DNA of 64,000 bases from Beijerinckiaceae bacterium (GTDB taxonomy: Bacteria > Pseudomonadota > Alphaproteobacteria > Rhizobiales > Beijerinckiaceae), in the NCBI GenBank assembly GCA_019745195.1, contig JAIETL010000021.1, positions 42,204 to 106,203 of the forward strand. Direction: 5' to 3'. Shown here piece by piece: positions 28,748 to 38,245 of this stretch. The position numbers and the translations under genes were made by a program. Each line of letters starts with the position of its first letter. Position 1 is the first letter of the stretch. The notes under the pieces were generated by a model. That model was not told the DNA's origin and did no database searches. It was given only the letters and a program-made list of their open reading frames with translations.

Positions 28748-29508
28748 CGGTGCATTTCATCGGAGCCGGCCCCGGCGCGCCCGACCTCATCACCCTGCGC
28801 GGGCGCGACCTGATTGCGGCATCGCCGGTCTGTCTCTATGCCGGCTCGCTGATCCCCAGGGTGATGCTCGACTGGTGCCCTGCGGGCGCACGCATAATCG
28901 ACACCGCGCCGCTCGACCTCGACGCGATCCTCGCCGAGATGCAGGCGGCCCACGACGCCGGGCAGGACGTGGCGCGGCTGCATTCCGGCGACCTCTCGAT
29001 CTGGAGCGCCTGCGGGGAGCAGATGCGCCGCCTCGACGGGTTGGGCATTCCCTACACGGTGACGCCCGGCGTGCCGGCTTTTGCCGCCGCCTCCGCGGCG
29101 CTGAAGCGCGAGCTGACGCTGCCGGGCGTGGCGCAGTCGCTGGTGCTGACGCGGACCTCGGGCCGCGCCTCGGCCATGCCGGAGCGAGAGACGCTCAGCC
29201 GGTTCGCAGCGACGAGAGCGACGCTGGCGATCCATCTCTCGATCCATGTGATCGACCAGGTCGTCTCGGAGCTGACGCCGTTCTATGGGCCGGACTGCCC
29301 GGTCGCGATCGTGTTCCGCGCCTCGTGGCCCGACGAGCGCAGCCTGCGCGGAACGCTGGCGACGATCGCGGGGCAGGTTCGCGAGGCTGGGCTGGAGCGG
29401 ACGGCGCTCATCCTGGTCGGGCCTGCGCTCGGCGCGGAGGATTTCGGCGAAAGCGCGCTGTACGCGACGGGCTATGACCGCCGCTTCAGGCCGGGAGGCG
29501 GGGTGTGA
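28744..29508 (+). CDS. cobM: Precorrin-4 C11-methyltransferase
   Basis: A 254-residue SAM-dependent methylase adding the C11 methyl of precorrin-4. It carries '[18 protein letters not shown]' at the N-terminus, '[12 protein letters not shown]' and '[18 protein letters not shown]' near residue 80, plus '[18 protein letters not shown]' near residue 110. GTG at 28744 overlaps the cobE stop. It is the last plus-strand gene before the reversed cbiD; a type B repeat lies in the gap. Confidence 0.92.
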   Translation: MTVHFIGAGPGAPDLITLRGRDLIAASPVCLYAGSLIPRVMLDWCPAGARIIDTAPLDLDAILAEMQAAHDAGQDVARLHSGDLSIWSACGEQMRRLDGLGIPYTVTPGVPAFAAASAALKRELTLPGVAQSLVLTRTSGRASAMPERETLSRFAATRATLAIHLSIHVIDQVVSELTPFYGPDCPVAIVFRASWPDERSLRGTLATIAGQVREAGLERTALILVGPALGAEDFGESALYATGYDRRFRPGGGV

Positions 29509-29525
29509 TGATGTTCTCCGTTTTT

Positions 29526-29602
29526 CGTCCTTGCGAGCGCAGCGAAGCAATCCAGCGTTTCGCGCCGCCATCTGGATTGCTTCGCTGCGCTCGCAAAGAC
29601 GC
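29526..29602. repeat. Palindromic intergenic element (type B)
   Basis: CGTCCTTGCGAGCGCAGCGA...AGCAATCCAG is mirrored by CTGGATTGCTTCGCTGCGCTCGCAAAGACG. It lies between the convergent 3' ends of cobM and cbiD and could serve as a two-way terminator. It is the intergenic twin of the copy inside cobN. Confidence 0.88.
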
Positions 29603-29615
29603 AGATGCTGCGGCC

Positions 29616-30725
29616 TCAGCCCACTCGCCTGAAAGGCGTCCGCGCCACCAGCCGACCGTCGCGGTCGAACACCGCGATCTCAAGTTCCACCTCGACGCCG
29701 AGCATGCGCGCGGCGCTGCGCCAGGCGTGTTGCGCGACGATGTCAGCGAGCGGCAGACCTGCGCCTTGCGCACGCTGAAGCACCTCCAGCGCCGTATTGG
29801 CCTGCGGAACCCAGGCAGCCATGGCCTCGGCCCCACCCGCCTCGCGGATACGATCGGAGAGCCAGGCGAAATCGACCGGGCCGGCGCGGGAATGCAGGTC
29901 GAGCATGCCCTGCCCGAGCTTGACCATTTTTGCAAAGCCGCCGGCCACAGTGACGCGCTGGACAGGGTGCTGGCGCAGATATTTCAGCATGCCGCCCGCG
30001 AAATCGCCCATGTCGATCAAGGCCTGCTCGGGCAGGCCGTGCAAAGCGGCGATGGCGGCCTCCGAGGTCGCGCCCGTCGCGCCGGCGACGTGCTTCAACC
30101 CGGTGGCGCGGGCGACGTCGATGCCGCGATGGATCGAATGAATCCAGGCGGCGCAGGAGAAGGGAATGACGATCCCGGTCGTGCCGAGGATCGACAGGCC
30201 GCCGACGATGCCGAGCCTCGGGTTCATGGTCTTTCGCGCGATCGCCTCGCCGCCGGGAATGGACAGCGTGACGACGACATCGCGCGGGCCGCCGATTTCG
30301 GCCTGAATCTCAGCCAGCGCCTGCGCGATCATCTGCCTCGGGATGGGATTGATCGCTGGCTCGCCGACCGCCAGCGGCAGGCCGGGCAGGGTGACGGTAC
30401 CGACGCCGTCGCCAGCGCGGAAGACGATGCCGGAGCCGGCGGGGGCCGGACCGACCCGCGCAATCACCGTCGCGCCATGGGTTACGTCCGGGTCGTCGCC
30501 TGCGTCCTTGACGATGCCGGCTTCCGCGCCGTCTTCGAGCCGCATCTGGAGCGCGAGCGCAAAAGCCGGCTGCTGGCCGCCCGGCAGCGTGATCGCGACG
30601 GGATCGCGGAACTGTCCCGTCACCCAGCCGGCGAATGCGGATTTGGCGGCGGCCGCGGCGCAGGCCCCGGTCGTCCAGCCGCGCCGCAATTCGCCTTCGG
30701 GCTTCTCGATCATGAGGGTCTGCAT
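29616..30725 (-). CDS. cbiD: Cobalt-precorrin-5B (C1)-methyltransferase type CbiD
   Basis: A 369-residue CbiD-family protein. The signature 'LRRGWTTGACAAAAAKSA' is at residues 13-30. Other features are 'DAGDDPDVTHGA', 'GDGVGTVTLPGLP', 'GGLSILGTTGIVIP' and 'MGDFAGGMLKYLR'. CbiD methylates C1 in the anaerobic pathway. In this locus it stands beside CobG and in place of CobF, so it probably performs the equivalent C1 methylation on a cobalt-free precorrin. It is on the minus strand, convergent with cobM and divergent from cobB (44 bases). Confidence 0.92.
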   Translation of the reverse strand: MQTLMIEKPEGELRRGWTTGACAAAAAKSAFAGWVTGQFRDPVAITLPGGQQPAFALALQMRLEDGAEAGIVKDAGDDPDVTHGATVIARVGPAPAGSGIVFRAGDGVGTVTLPGLPLAVGEPAINPIPRQMIAQALAEIQAEIGGPRDVVVTLSIPGGEAIARKTMNPRLGIVGGLSILGTTGIVIPFSCAAWIHSIHRGIDVARATGLKHVAGATGATSEAAIAALHGLPEQALIDMGDFAGGMLKYLRQHPVQRVTVAGGFAKMVKLGQGMLDLHSRAGPVDFAWLSDRIREAGGAEAMAAWVPQANTALEVLQRAQGAGLPLADIVAQHAWRSAARMLGVEVELEIAVFDRDGRLVARTPFRRVG

Positions 30726-30769
30726 AGCGCAGGCGGGTGCCGGCGTCAGCGTGTCGTCGAGGCGCGGCC

Positions 30770-32089
30770 ATGACCGCGCGCGGGCTCATCATCGCCGCAC
30801 CGCGCTCCGGTTCCGGCAAGACCACGATCACGCTCGGGCTCCAGCGTGCGCTGGTGCGACGCGGGCTCATCGTGCGCGGGCTGAAATGCGGGCCGGACTA
30901 TATCGACCCCGCCTTCCACGCAGCCGCCACGGGCGCGCCCAGCGCCAATCTCGACAGCTTCGCCATGCCCGAGGCGCTGCTGGCGCGGATCGCGCTCAAC
31001 GCGGCCGACCATGCCGATCTCGTCATCGCCGAGGGCTCGATGGGCCTGTTCGACGGCGTGCCGGGGGTCGAGGGCCATACCGGCGCGAGCGCCGATATCG
31101 CCGCCCTTCTGGGCTGGCCGGTCGTGCTCGTCATCGACGTGTCGGGTCAGGCGCAATCGGCCGCGGCCATCGCGTTGGGATGCATGCATTACGACCCGCG
31201 CATCGCCATTGCCGGAGTGATCCTGAACAAGGTCGCCAGCGAGCGGCATTCGCGCCTCGTCGGACAGGGCATGGCGCGGATCGGGCTGCCCGTGCTCGGC
31301 AGCCTGCCGCGCGAAGCCAGCCTGATCCTGCCTGAGCGGCATCTGGGACTGGTGCAGGCCGGCGAAACGCAGGATCTGCACGAGCGACTGGAGGCGCTGG
31401 CGGACGCGGTCTCGGCTGCGGTCGATCTCGACGCGCTGGTTGCGGTGGCGGGCGCGACGACGATGGCCGCACCGCTTGTAAGCGCCCCGGCCCTGCCCGC
31501 GCCCGGGCGACGCATCGCCATCGCGCGCGATGCGGCGTTTTCTTTCGTCTACCCGCATGTCGAGGCGGGCTGGCGGGCGGCGGGGGCCGAACTCGCTCCT
31601 TTTTCGCCGCTGGCCGACGAGCCGCCGCCTGATGGATGCGATGCCTGCTGGCTGCCGGGCGGCTATCCAGAGTTGCACGCTGGCAGGCTCGCTGGTGCAG
31701 CGCGCTTCCTCTCGGGCCTGCGCGATTTCGCCCGGACGCGACCGGTCCATGGCGAGTGCGGCGGCTACATGGTGCTGGGCAAAAGCCTGATCGATGCCGA
31801 TGGCGTCGGCCATGCCATGGCCGGGCTGCTCGGCGTGGAGACCTCCTTTGCAAAGCGGAAGATGAATCTGGGCTATCGGCGCGCCGTGCTCCAGGCGGAC
31901 GGGCCGCTCGGACCGGCGGGCGCAAGCCTGACCGGGCACGAGTTCCACTACGCCACGATCGTGGCGCAGGGCGACGATCCGCCTTTTGCGATGGTCACTG
32001 ATCCACATGGCTCGCAAGCCGCGCCGGCCGGCAGCCGACGGGGCAACGTCACCGGCTCGTTCTTCCATGCGATCGCGGTGGCGATGTGA
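30770..32089 (+). CDS. cobB: Hydrogenobyrinic acid a,c-diamide synthase
   Basis: A 439-residue glutamine-dependent amidase acting on carboxylates a and c of hydrogenobyrinic acid. The ATP-binding N-terminal domain starts 'LIIAAPRSGSGKTTITLGL' with 'LKCGPDYIDPAFHAAATG'. The C-terminal glutaminase domain has 'CWLPGGYPELHAG' and the catalytic Cys in 'VHGECGGYMVLGK' near residue 335, with His in 'GHEFHYA'. ATG at 30770 was chosen as family-consistent; a GTG at 30737 would add eleven residues. It is divergent from cbiD and coupled to bluB. Confidence 0.93.
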   Translation: MTARGLIIAAPRSGSGKTTITLGLQRALVRRGLIVRGLKCGPDYIDPAFHAAATGAPSANLDSFAMPEALLARIALNAADHADLVIAEGSMGLFDGVPGVEGHTGASADIAALLGWPVVLVIDVSGQAQSAAAIALGCMHYDPRIAIAGVILNKVASERHSRLVGQGMARIGLPVLGSLPREASLILPERHLGLVQAGETQDLHERLEALADAVSAAVDLDALVAVAGATTMAAPLVSAPALPAPGRRIAIARDAAFSFVYPHVEAGWRAAGAELAPFSPLADEPPPDGCDACWLPGGYPELHAGRLAGAARFLSGLRDFARTRPVHGECGGYMVLGKSLIDADGVGHAMAGLLGVETSFAKRKMNLGYRRAVLQADGPLGPAGASLTGHEFHYATIVAQGDDPPFAMVTDPHGSQAAPAGSRRGNVTGSFFHAIAVAM

Positions 32090-32697
32090 GCGGGACGCCA
32101 CCCGTCTTCGACGCGGCCTTCGCGGACAGATTCGCCGAGCTGCTGGCCTGGCGGCGCGATGTCCGCCGCTTCCGGCGCGATCCGCTGCCCGATGGGGTGG
32201 TCGAGCGGCTGCTGGCGCAGGCGGCGCTCTCGCCTTCGGTCGGGTATTCGCAGCCTTGGCGCTTTATGCAGGTGAACGACGAGACGCAGCGCGAGGCGGT
32301 GCGAGCGAGTTTTCAGCGCTGCAATGTCGACGCCCTGGCGGATTACGAGGGCGAGCGGGCGCGGCTCTACGCCTCGCTGAAGCTCGAAGGCTTGCGCGAG
32401 GCCCCCGAGCAGATCGCGGTGTTCTGCGACCATGGCACGGAGAAGGGCCACGGCCTCGGGCGGAAAACCATGCCCGAGATGCTGGACTATTCGGTCGTCG
32501 CCGCGATCACGCAGTTCTGGCTGGCGGCGCGGGTCGCCGGCGTCGGCGTCGGCTGGGTCTCGATCCTGGAGCCGGAAGTGGTTCGCGAGGCGCTGGGCGC
32601 GCCGCCAGCGTGGAAGCTGATCTCGTGGCTGTGCGTCGGGTATCCGGAGGAGGAGAGCGAGACGCCGGAGCTGGTCAAGGCGGGATGGGAGCGATAA
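32086..32697 (+). CDS. bluB: 5,6-dimethylbenzimidazole synthase
   Basis: A 203-residue flavin-destructase of the nitroreductase fold that converts FMNH2 and oxygen to 5,6-dimethylbenzimidazole, the lower ligand of B12. It shows 'LLAWRRDVRRFRRDPLPD' near residue 20, 'SPSVGYSQPWRFMQV' near residue 48 and 'VGVGWVSILEPEVVREALG' near residue 150. GTG at 32086 overlaps the cobB stop. The requirement for oxygen fits the aerobic cobG route. It is the last gene of the cobalamin locus. Confidence 0.92.
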   Translation: MSGTPPVFDAAFADRFAELLAWRRDVRRFRRDPLPDGVVERLLAQAALSPSVGYSQPWRFMQVNDETQREAVRASFQRCNVDALADYEGERARLYASLKLEGLREAPEQIAVFCDHGTEKGHGLGRKTMPEMLDYSVVAAITQFWLAARVAGVGVGWVSILEPEVVREALGAPPAWKLISWLCVGYPEEESETPELVKAGWER

Positions 32698-32703
32698 CGT
32701 CAA

Positions 32704-33225
32704 CTATGGTTCTTGGCCGCTAGCAATTTTTACATCAATGTCGATCCCGCGCTGCCCATCTACAACGCCCTTTAAGCGTCTACGACGAAACAACGTGGAT
32801 GCGTCTTCTATAGGAAATTGATATATTTCTTTACCTTTGCTGAAATTGAAAAGCGGCGGCGCGCCAAATTTCTCTTGAAAATCTCTGATCAGATACGATT
32901 CAATGTCTTTATACGCATCAGAAACGCCTGCCTGCCTTGCAGGAGAGTAATGTATCATAAAAACTTCATCGCTTTGCATTAGCGTCAAGTGCCGCCCAAT
33001 CCAACCTTTTGCATGAGCATATACACGTGATCCTTGGATACGGACGCCCTGCCTTCCAATATAGCAGACACACGATACCCCATTTGGGTAAATGATCGCC
33101 ATCGAAGGTGGCGTCTCTATGACGTATACATACGGTCCTTTGACGGAACGAAGCGTGTCTAGTCCCTCAATCTTACCGCTTTTCGCGTTGCGACGAACTT
33201 CCTGCTGATCCCACACAAGCCTCAT
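32704..33225 (-). CDS. GIY-YIG-like domain protein, AT-richer than its surroundings
   Basis: A 173-residue protein. 'GPYVYVIETP' followed by 'CVCYIGRQG' near residues 30-60, 'AHAKGWIGRHL' and the later 'DIESYLIRDFQEKFGAPPLFNF' resemble the GIY, YIG, Arg/His and Glu elements of a GIY-YIG nuclease. The match is by eye and the domain is not certain. Codon use and base composition are clearly more AT-rich than neighbours (for example runs such as TTGATATATTTCTTTACC), suggesting recent transfer. It lies between bluB and scoB, both tightly spaced. Function is unknown; a defence or repair role is only a guess. Confidence 0.6.
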   Translation of the reverse strand: MRLVWDQQEVRRNAKSGKIEGLDTLRSVKGPYVYVIETPPSMAIIYPNGVSCVCYIGRQGVRIQGSRVYAHAKGWIGRHLTLMQSDEVFMIHYSPARQAGVSDAYKDIESYLIRDFQEKFGAPPLFNFSKGKEIYQFPIEDASTLFRRRRLKGVVDGQRGIDIDVKIASGQEP

Positions 33226-33244
33226 AGGTCATCGCCCCCTCGCC

Positions 33245-33898
33245 TCAAACCGCGACCTTGAACGAGGCCTCCGTCTTCCCCTTGATCTCATCGAGCGTCA
33301 CCCCCTCGGCCAGCTCGATCAGGCTCATGCCGCCCCCGTTCTCGTCGATCGAGAAGACCCCGAGATCGGTGATCACCATGTCGACCACGCCGGCCCCGGT
33401 CAGCGGCAGGTCGCAGGCCTTGAGCAGCTTGGGCGATTCCGAGCCGTCCTTGTTCTTGGCGACGTGCTCCATCACCACGACGACCTTCTTGACGCCGGCG
33501 ACGAGGTCCATCGCGCCGCCCATGCCCTTCACGACCTTGCCGGGGATCATCCAGTTGGCGAGGTCGCCATTCTCGGCCACCTGCATCGCGCCCAGAATCG
33601 AGAGGTCGATATGGCCGCCGCGGATCATGCCGAACGAATCCGCCGAGGAGAAATAGCTCGTCGTCTTGAGTTCGGTGATGGTCTGCTTGCCGGCGTTGAT
33701 CAGATCGGGGTCCTCCTCGCCCTCATAGGGGAAGGGCCCCATGCCGAGCATGCCGTTCTCCGACTGGAGCTGAACCGACATCCCCTCGGGGATGTAGTTC
33801 GACACCAGCGTCGGAATGCCGATGCCGAGATTGACGTAGAAGCCGTCCTTCAGTTCCTTGGCGGCGCGGGCCGCCATCTGGTCGCGTGTCCAGGGCAT
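33245..33898 (-). CDS. scoB: 3-oxoacid CoA-transferase subunit B
   Basis: A 217-residue beta subunit of a succinyl-CoA:3-oxoacid (or 3-oxoadipate) CoA-transferase. The catalytic Glu lies in '[16 protein letters not shown]' near residue 52. '[19 protein letters not shown]' is the conserved N-terminal motif, and '[18 protein letters not shown]' lies near residue 130. It follows scoA by eleven bases. Acetoacetate versus 3-oxoadipate specificity (PcaJ) cannot be decided; no aromatic ring-cleavage genes are nearby. Confidence 0.9.
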   Translation of the reverse strand: MPWTRDQMAARAAKELKDGFYVNLGIGIPTLVSNYIPEGMSVQLQSENGMLGMGPFPYEGEEDPDLINAGKQTITELKTTSYFSSADSFGMIRGGHIDLSILGAMQVAENGDLANWMIPGKVVKGMGGAMDLVAGVKKVVVVMEHVAKNKDGSESPKLLKACDLPLTGAGVVDMVITDLGVFSIDENGGGMSLIELAEGVTLDEIKGKTEASFKVAV

Positions 33899-33909
33899 TG
33901 TGCTTCTCC

Positions 33910-34617
33910 TCAGGCCGCGCGCTTGCGGACGGTGCGCTGCTCGATGCGCTTGGCCGCATTGGTGACGTGGACGATCCGCTTCACGAAAATGCCCGGCGTG
34001 TGCATGTGATCGGGGTCGATCTCGCCGGCCGGGACCAGATGCTCGACCTGCGCGATCGTCATGCGCGAGGCCGAGGCCATCATCGGGTTAAAATTGCGGG
34101 CGGTCTTGCGGTAGACGAGGTTGCCCTCGTCATCGCCCTTCCAGGCGTGGACCAGCGAGACATCGGCGAAGATGCCGCGCTCCATGATGTAGCGCTCGCC
34201 GTCGAAGACGCGCTCCTCCTTGCCCTCGGCGACCAGCGTGCCGACGCCGGTCTTGGTGAAGAAGGCCGGAATGCCTGCACCGCCGGCGCGGATGCGCTCG
34301 GCCAGCGTGCCCTGCGGAGTGAATTCCAGCTCGAGTTCGCCGGCGAGATATTGCTGGGCGAAGAGCTTGTTCTCGCCGACGTAAGAACTGATCATCTTCC
34401 TGATCTGGCGCGTCTCCAGCAGGATGCCGAGGCCCGCGCCGTCGATGCCGGCATTGTTGGAGACGACGGTCAGGTCCTTCGCGCCGCTCTCGCGCACCGC
34501 CTCGATCAGGATGTCGGGAATGCCGCAGAGGCCGAAGCCGCCGGCGCAGATCGTCATGCCGTCCTTGATCGCGCCTGCGAGCGCCGCCCTGGCGTCGGGG
34601 AAAACCTTCTTCGACAT
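33910..34617 (-). CDS. scoA: 3-oxoacid CoA-transferase subunit A
   Basis: A 235-residue alpha subunit. '[21 protein letters not shown]' near residue 20 is the GGFGxxGxP CoA-binding signature. '[19 protein letters not shown]' and '[22 protein letters not shown]' are typical of the family. It is the upstream member of the leftward scoA-scoB pair. It works as a heterodimer or heterotetramer with ScoB in ketone-body or oxoacid use. Confidence 0.91.
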   Translation of the reverse strand: MSKKVFPDARAALAGAIKDGMTICAGGFGLCGIPDILIEAVRESGAKDLTVVSNNAGIDGAGLGILLETRQIRKMISSYVGENKLFAQQYLAGELELEFTPQGTLAERIRAGGAGIPAFFTKTGVGTLVAEGKEERVFDGERYIMERGIFADVSLVHAWKGDDEGNLVYRKTARNFNPMMASASRMTIAQVEHLVPAGEIDPDHMHTPGIFVKRIVHVTNAAKRIEQRTVRKRAA

Positions 34618-34718
34618 CGCGTTGCCTTTGCCGCTGTGATCGGGGGTGCCGGAGCAGTCCTACAGCACTAGCCGAGCCGATGGTGCGGTTGCAACATGGA
34701 GTCGTCGAACGGGTCGAC

Positions 34719-34753
34719 CGGAGTTCCGCTTCGCAGCAAGAAGCGGAACTCCG
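34719..34753 (-). terminator. Perfect 14-bp stem-loop downstream of the cytochrome gene
   Basis: CGGAGTTCCGCTTC (34719-34732) pairs exactly with GAAGCGGAACTCCG (34740-34753) around a seven-base loop. It lies ten bases after the stop of the minus-strand cytochrome gene and before the scoA promoter. No T tract follows on the minus strand, so it may act as a processing or stability hairpin, or as an atypical terminator. Confidence 0.5.
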
Positions 34754-34762
34754 ACGGACGAC

Positions 34763-35392
34763 TTATGAGGCCGGGCAGGCCGCGCCGGTATCCGCCCAGG
34801 CCTGCATCAGCGCCCCAAACTGGGCCGGCGTGCCGGGAGCCGGCTCCCGGCCGGGGCCGGGCTTCCAGCCCCAGAGCACGAGCGAGTCGGTGGTGACGTG
34901 CTTGATGAGGGCCGCCATATCCTTGCCGCCGTTGCGGCTGGTGTCCTTCACCTGCTCGCAGATGTCCTTCAGAGATTTGCCTTCCCAGGCCATAGAGGCC
35001 GGGGCGAGCGCCCAGTGCGGATCGCCGGGCACGCGGCCGTAATCGACGTTCTGCTTGCCGTGGCAGGTGGTGCATTCCATGCCCGGCGCGCCGTGACCGT
35101 CCTTGCCGCGCACCACCAGCGGCTGGTGCAGGGTCATGGCGTCGGTCTGGCGCGGGCGCTCCGTCGCCGGATGGCAGTTGACGCAGCGCGGATGGGTCAG
35201 AACCTTGCCGATCTCGCTGAACAGAGCGACCGAGCGGGCCTGCCGGTCAGCGATGCCGGCGAAGCTCGACGGGCCGCGCAGGGCGGAGGCCGGCGTCGGC
35301 GGCGCGGCCGTCTGCGCCAGCGTCAGCGCCGTGCCGCCAAGGCCGAGCGCGAGAGCGGCGCTTGCCGCGAGAGCGAGCTTGCGGATCATCAT
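34763..35392 (-). CDS. Dihaem-type cytochrome c subunit of molybdenum hydroxylase
   Basis: A 209-residue periplasmic protein with a signal peptide ([20 protein letters not shown]). Two haem-binding motifs are visible, CVNCH near residue 70 and CTTCH near residue 106. Its start overlaps the stop of the IorB-like gene (ATGA), so it is an operon partner and probably the electron acceptor of that enzyme. Proteins of this type are found with isoquinoline 1-oxidoreductase-like enzymes. The true acceptor chain is not shown by the sequence. Confidence 0.8.
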   Translation of the reverse strand: MMIRKLALAASAALALGLGGTALTLAQTAAPPTPASALRGPSSFAGIADRQARSVALFSEIGKVLTHPRCVNCHPATERPRQTDAMTLHQPLVVRGKDGHGAPGMECTTCHGKQNVDYGRVPGDPHWALAPASMAWEGKSLKDICEQVKDTSRNGGKDMAALIKHVTTDSLVLWGWKPGPGREPAPGTPAQFGALMQAWADTGAACPAS

Positions 35393-37569
35393 CAGACGGT
35401 CCCTCCAACCATGGGCAATTGCCTCGGCCGCATCTGGCCGAGGCGGGCCAGCGCATTGGCCACCGCCGGCCCGATCGGCGGCACGCCGGGCTCGCCGACG
35501 CCGGTCGGCTTCTCGGTCGAGGTCACGATCGTCACCTCGACGGCCGGCATCTCGTGGATGCGCAGCGAGCGATAGGTGTCGAAATTCGCCTGCACCGGGC
35601 GGCCGGCATCCAGCGTGATCTCGCCATAGAGCGCGTGTCCGAGGCCGAAGCCGATGCCGCCCTCCATCTGGGCGCGGACGATGTCGGGGTTGACCGCGAC
35701 CCCGCAATCGACCGCGCACCAGACCTTGTGGACCTTCGGTTCGCCGCCTTCGAGCGAGACTTCGGCGATCTGCGCGACGAATGAGCCGAAGCTTTCCACC
35801 GCCGCGACGCCACGCATGCGGCCATTGCCCGCGTCGGGGCCCTTCCACTGCGCCAACTCGGCGACGGCCTTCAGCACGCCGGCCAATCTCGGCTCCTTGC
35901 CCATCATGGCGAGACGGCCCGCGACCGGATCCTGCCCCGCCGCCTGCAGCAACTCGTCGACGAAGGCCTCGACAGCGTAGGCCGTGTGGGTGTGGCCGAC
36001 CGAGCGCCACCACAGCGTCGGCACGCCGACCTTGGGGACATGAACCTCGCAGGCGAAATCGGCGATCTCATAGGGCAGTTCGGCCGCGCCCTCGACCATC
36101 ACCGCGTCGATGCCGTCCTTCACCGTCATCGCCTCGAAGGGCGTGCCGAGGAAGAAGGACTGCCCGACGATGCTGTTGCTCCAGGCCGTGATCTTGCCGT
36201 CCTTCACCGCGCCGCGCATGCGATGCAGGAAGAGCGGGCGGTAGTAGCCGCCCGCCAGATCGTCCTCGCGGGTCCAGACCAGCTTGACCGGCCGGTTGGG
36301 GCCGATCGCCTTGGCGCACATGGCGAGTTCGGCCGCGAGATGCTGGCTGACCTGCGCGCGCCGGCCGAAGGAGCCGCCGGCCAGCATGGTCTCGAGCTGC
36401 ACTTTCTCGGGCGGCAGCCCGAGGATGGTCGCGATCGTCTGATGCTCGGTGGTCTGGAACTGGCTGCCGAAGCGGGCGAGCGCCCCTTGCGCGTTCCATT
36501 CGAGATAGCCGTCGAGCGGCTCCATCGGCGCATGCGCCAGGAAGGGAAAGACGTATTCCGCCTCGATGACCTTCTCGGCCTTGGCGAGCACAGCTTCCGC
36601 GTCGCCATGCTTGCCGGCGCTCTTGCCGGGCGTGCGCGAGAGCGCGCGGTACTCGGCGATCAGCTCGCGGCTGCCGCGCTTTTCCGCCGCGCTCTCGTCC
36701 CAGGTGACCTTCAGGGCCTCGCGGCCCTTGATCGCGGGCCACATGCCGGTGGCGAAGACGGCTATCCCTGAGCCGATCTCCTTGACGTCGACGACGCCCT
36801 TCACCTTCAGCGCGGCCGAGGCATCGAAGCTGCCGACCTTGCCGCCGAAGCGCGGCGGCCGGGCGACGACGACGGTCAGCATGTTCGGTGCGCTGATGTC
36901 GATGGCGAACTGCGCCTTGCCGCGCGACTTGTCGGCGGAATCGAGGCGCTTGACCACGCCCTCCTTGCCGATCAGACGGTAGTTGGCCGCCTGCTTCAGC
37001 GGGGCGTCAGCAGGAGCCTGCAGCTTCGAGGCGGCCTCCGCGAAGGCTCCAAACCCGCTCTGCTTGCCGGATGCGTGCTTCATCACGCCCTTTTCGATGG
37101 TGATCTCGGCCGCCGGCACCTTCCAGGCATCTGCTGCGGCCTGCACCAACATGGCGCGTGCGGTCGCGCCGGCCTTGCGCATCTGCTCCCAGGAGTTGGC
37201 GATGGCGGTAGAGCCGCCGGTGCCCTGCACGCCGAAAGCAAGGTTGGCATAGAGCTTGACGTCGGCCGGCGAATGCTCGGCGCGCATCTGGCTCCAGTCG
37301 GCGTCCATCTCCTCGGCGACGAGGGTGGCGAGTCCCGTGAACGGGCCCTGGCCGAACTCGATATGCTTGACCAGAACGGTGATGCTGTCATCGGCCGCCA
37401 CGCGGACGAAGGCGTTGGGCGCGAACGCCGCCGCGCCACCGACGGGGCGGAAGGCCTGGGCCGCGCCGGACTGGGCTTTCGCCCCGCGCGGCAGGTTGAC
37501 GCCGATGACGAGCGCGCCGGCCCCGGCGAGCAGAGAGCGGCGGGAGAGGTTGATGTCGTGAGCGGTCAT
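35392..37569 (-). CDS. Molybdopterin-binding aldehyde/isoquinoline oxidoreductase large subunit (IorB-like)
   Basis: A 725-residue xanthine dehydrogenase-family large subunit of the monomer-chain IorB type. A twin-arginine signal '[16 protein letters not shown]' starts near residue 8, so the folded enzyme is exported to the periplasm. Molybdopterin-binding stretches include '[17 protein letters not shown]', '[15 protein letters not shown]', '[12 protein letters not shown]' and the catalytic Glu in '[17 protein letters not shown]' near the C-terminus. It lies two bases after the 2Fe-2S subunit gene. The substrate (N-heterocycle or aldehyde) is unknown. Confidence 0.86.
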   Translation of the reverse strand: MTAHDINLSRRSLLAGAGALVIGVNLPRGAKAQSGAAQAFRPVGGAAAFAPNAFVRVAADDSITVLVKHIEFGQGPFTGLATLVAEEMDADWSQMRAEHSPADVKLYANLAFGVQGTGGSTAIANSWEQMRKAGATARAMLVQAAADAWKVPAAEITIEKGVMKHASGKQSGFGAFAEAASKLQAPADAPLKQAANYRLIGKEGVVKRLDSADKSRGKAQFAIDISAPNMLTVVVARPPRFGGKVGSFDASAALKVKGVVDVKEIGSGIAVFATGMWPAIKGREALKVTWDESAAEKRGSRELIAEYRALSRTPGKSAGKHGDAEAVLAKAEKVIEAEYVFPFLAHAPMEPLDGYLEWNAQGALARFGSQFQTTEHQTIATILGLPPEKVQLETMLAGGSFGRRAQVSQHLAAELAMCAKAIGPNRPVKLVWTREDDLAGGYYRPLFLHRMRGAVKDGKITAWSNSIVGQSFFLGTPFEAMTVKDGIDAVMVEGAAELPYEIADFACEVHVPKVGVPTLWWRSVGHTHTAYAVEAFVDELLQAAGQDPVAGRLAMMGKEPRLAGVLKAVAELAQWKGPDAGNGRMRGVAAVESFGSFVAQIAEVSLEGGEPKVHKVWCAVDCGVAVNPDIVRAQMEGGIGFGLGHALYGEITLDAGRPVQANFDTYRSLRIHEMPAVEVTIVTSTEKPTGVGEPGVPPIGPAVANALARLGQMRPRQLPMVGGTV

Positions 37570-37571
37570 GG

Positions 37572-38033
37572 TCAGCCCTCCAGCGTGCGGGCGGCGTCGT
37601 GGATCGCCGAGCGGATGCGGGCATAGGTCGCGCAACGGCAGATATTGCCGTTCATGGCGAGGTCGATGTCGCGGTCGGTCGGCTTCTTTATTTCCTTGAG
37701 CAGCGCCACCGCGCTCATCACCTGGCCGGACTGGCAATAGCCGCATTGCGGCACGTCGCCTGCCGTCCAGGCTTTTTGGACCGCGTCGGCCTCGCGGCCC
37801 GAAATCGCCTCGATCGTGGTGACCTCGCGGCCTTCCAGAGTCGAGACCGGCGTCACGCAGGAGCGCATCGGCTTGCCGTCGACATAGACGGTGCAGGCCC
37901 CGCATTGGGCGACGCCGCAGCCGAACTTCGTGCCGGTGAGCCCGAGATTGTCGCGCAGCGCCCAGAGGAGCGGCGTGTCGTCGTCGATGTCGACGCTGTG
38001 CGTCGCTCCGTTGACCTTGAGTGTGTGGGCCAT
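37572..38033 (-). CDS. (2Fe-2S)-binding subunit of molybdenum hydroxylase (IorA-like)
   Basis: A 153-residue small subunit with two iron-sulfur domains. The plant-type ferredoxin cluster is '[21 protein letters not shown]' split as CGVAQCGAC and a later Cys near residue 58. The second cluster uses 'CGYCQSGQ' near residue 97 and 'CRC' near residue 132. It passes electrons from the Mo centre of the large subunit. It is the first gene of the leftward operon and faces the TetR gene across 212 bases. It lacks a signal peptide and is presumably co-exported with the Tat partner. Confidence 0.9.
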   Translation of the reverse strand: MAHTLKVNGATHSVDIDDDTPLLWALRDNLGLTGTKFGCGVAQCGACTVYVDGKPMRSCVTPVSTLEGREVTTIEAISGREADAVQKAWTAGDVPQCGYCQSGQVMSAVALLKEIKKPTDRDIDLAMNGNICRCATYARIRSAIHDAARTLEG

Positions 38034-38174
38034 GGCTGCCTCGCGGGTGGCTCGGGTTTGCGGAAAATCGCGTGTGACGGCGTCGTCGATGCTGGGCTGC
38101 GCGGCGGAATGACGGGTCGATTTCGACCGGCCGATCTGACATAACCGATGCCAGCAGGCTTATCCGCGCGCAGA

Positions 38175-38204
38175 AATAGACTGCATAGACAAATTTAGTC
38201 TATT
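38175..38204. promoter_or_regulatory. Palindromic operator candidate between iorA-like and TetR genes
   Basis: AATAGACT (38175-38182) and AGTCTATT (38197-38204) form a perfect eight-base inverted repeat with a 14-base centre. It lies 41 bases before the TetR ATG in a locally AT-rich stretch between divergent genes. This is the expected place and form for a TetR-family operator that controls both the regulator and the iorAB-cytochrome operon. Confidence 0.6.
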
Positions 38205-38245
38205 CAGGATAGTGGCCCAAACTCTGGAATTCGTCAAGATCGAGA

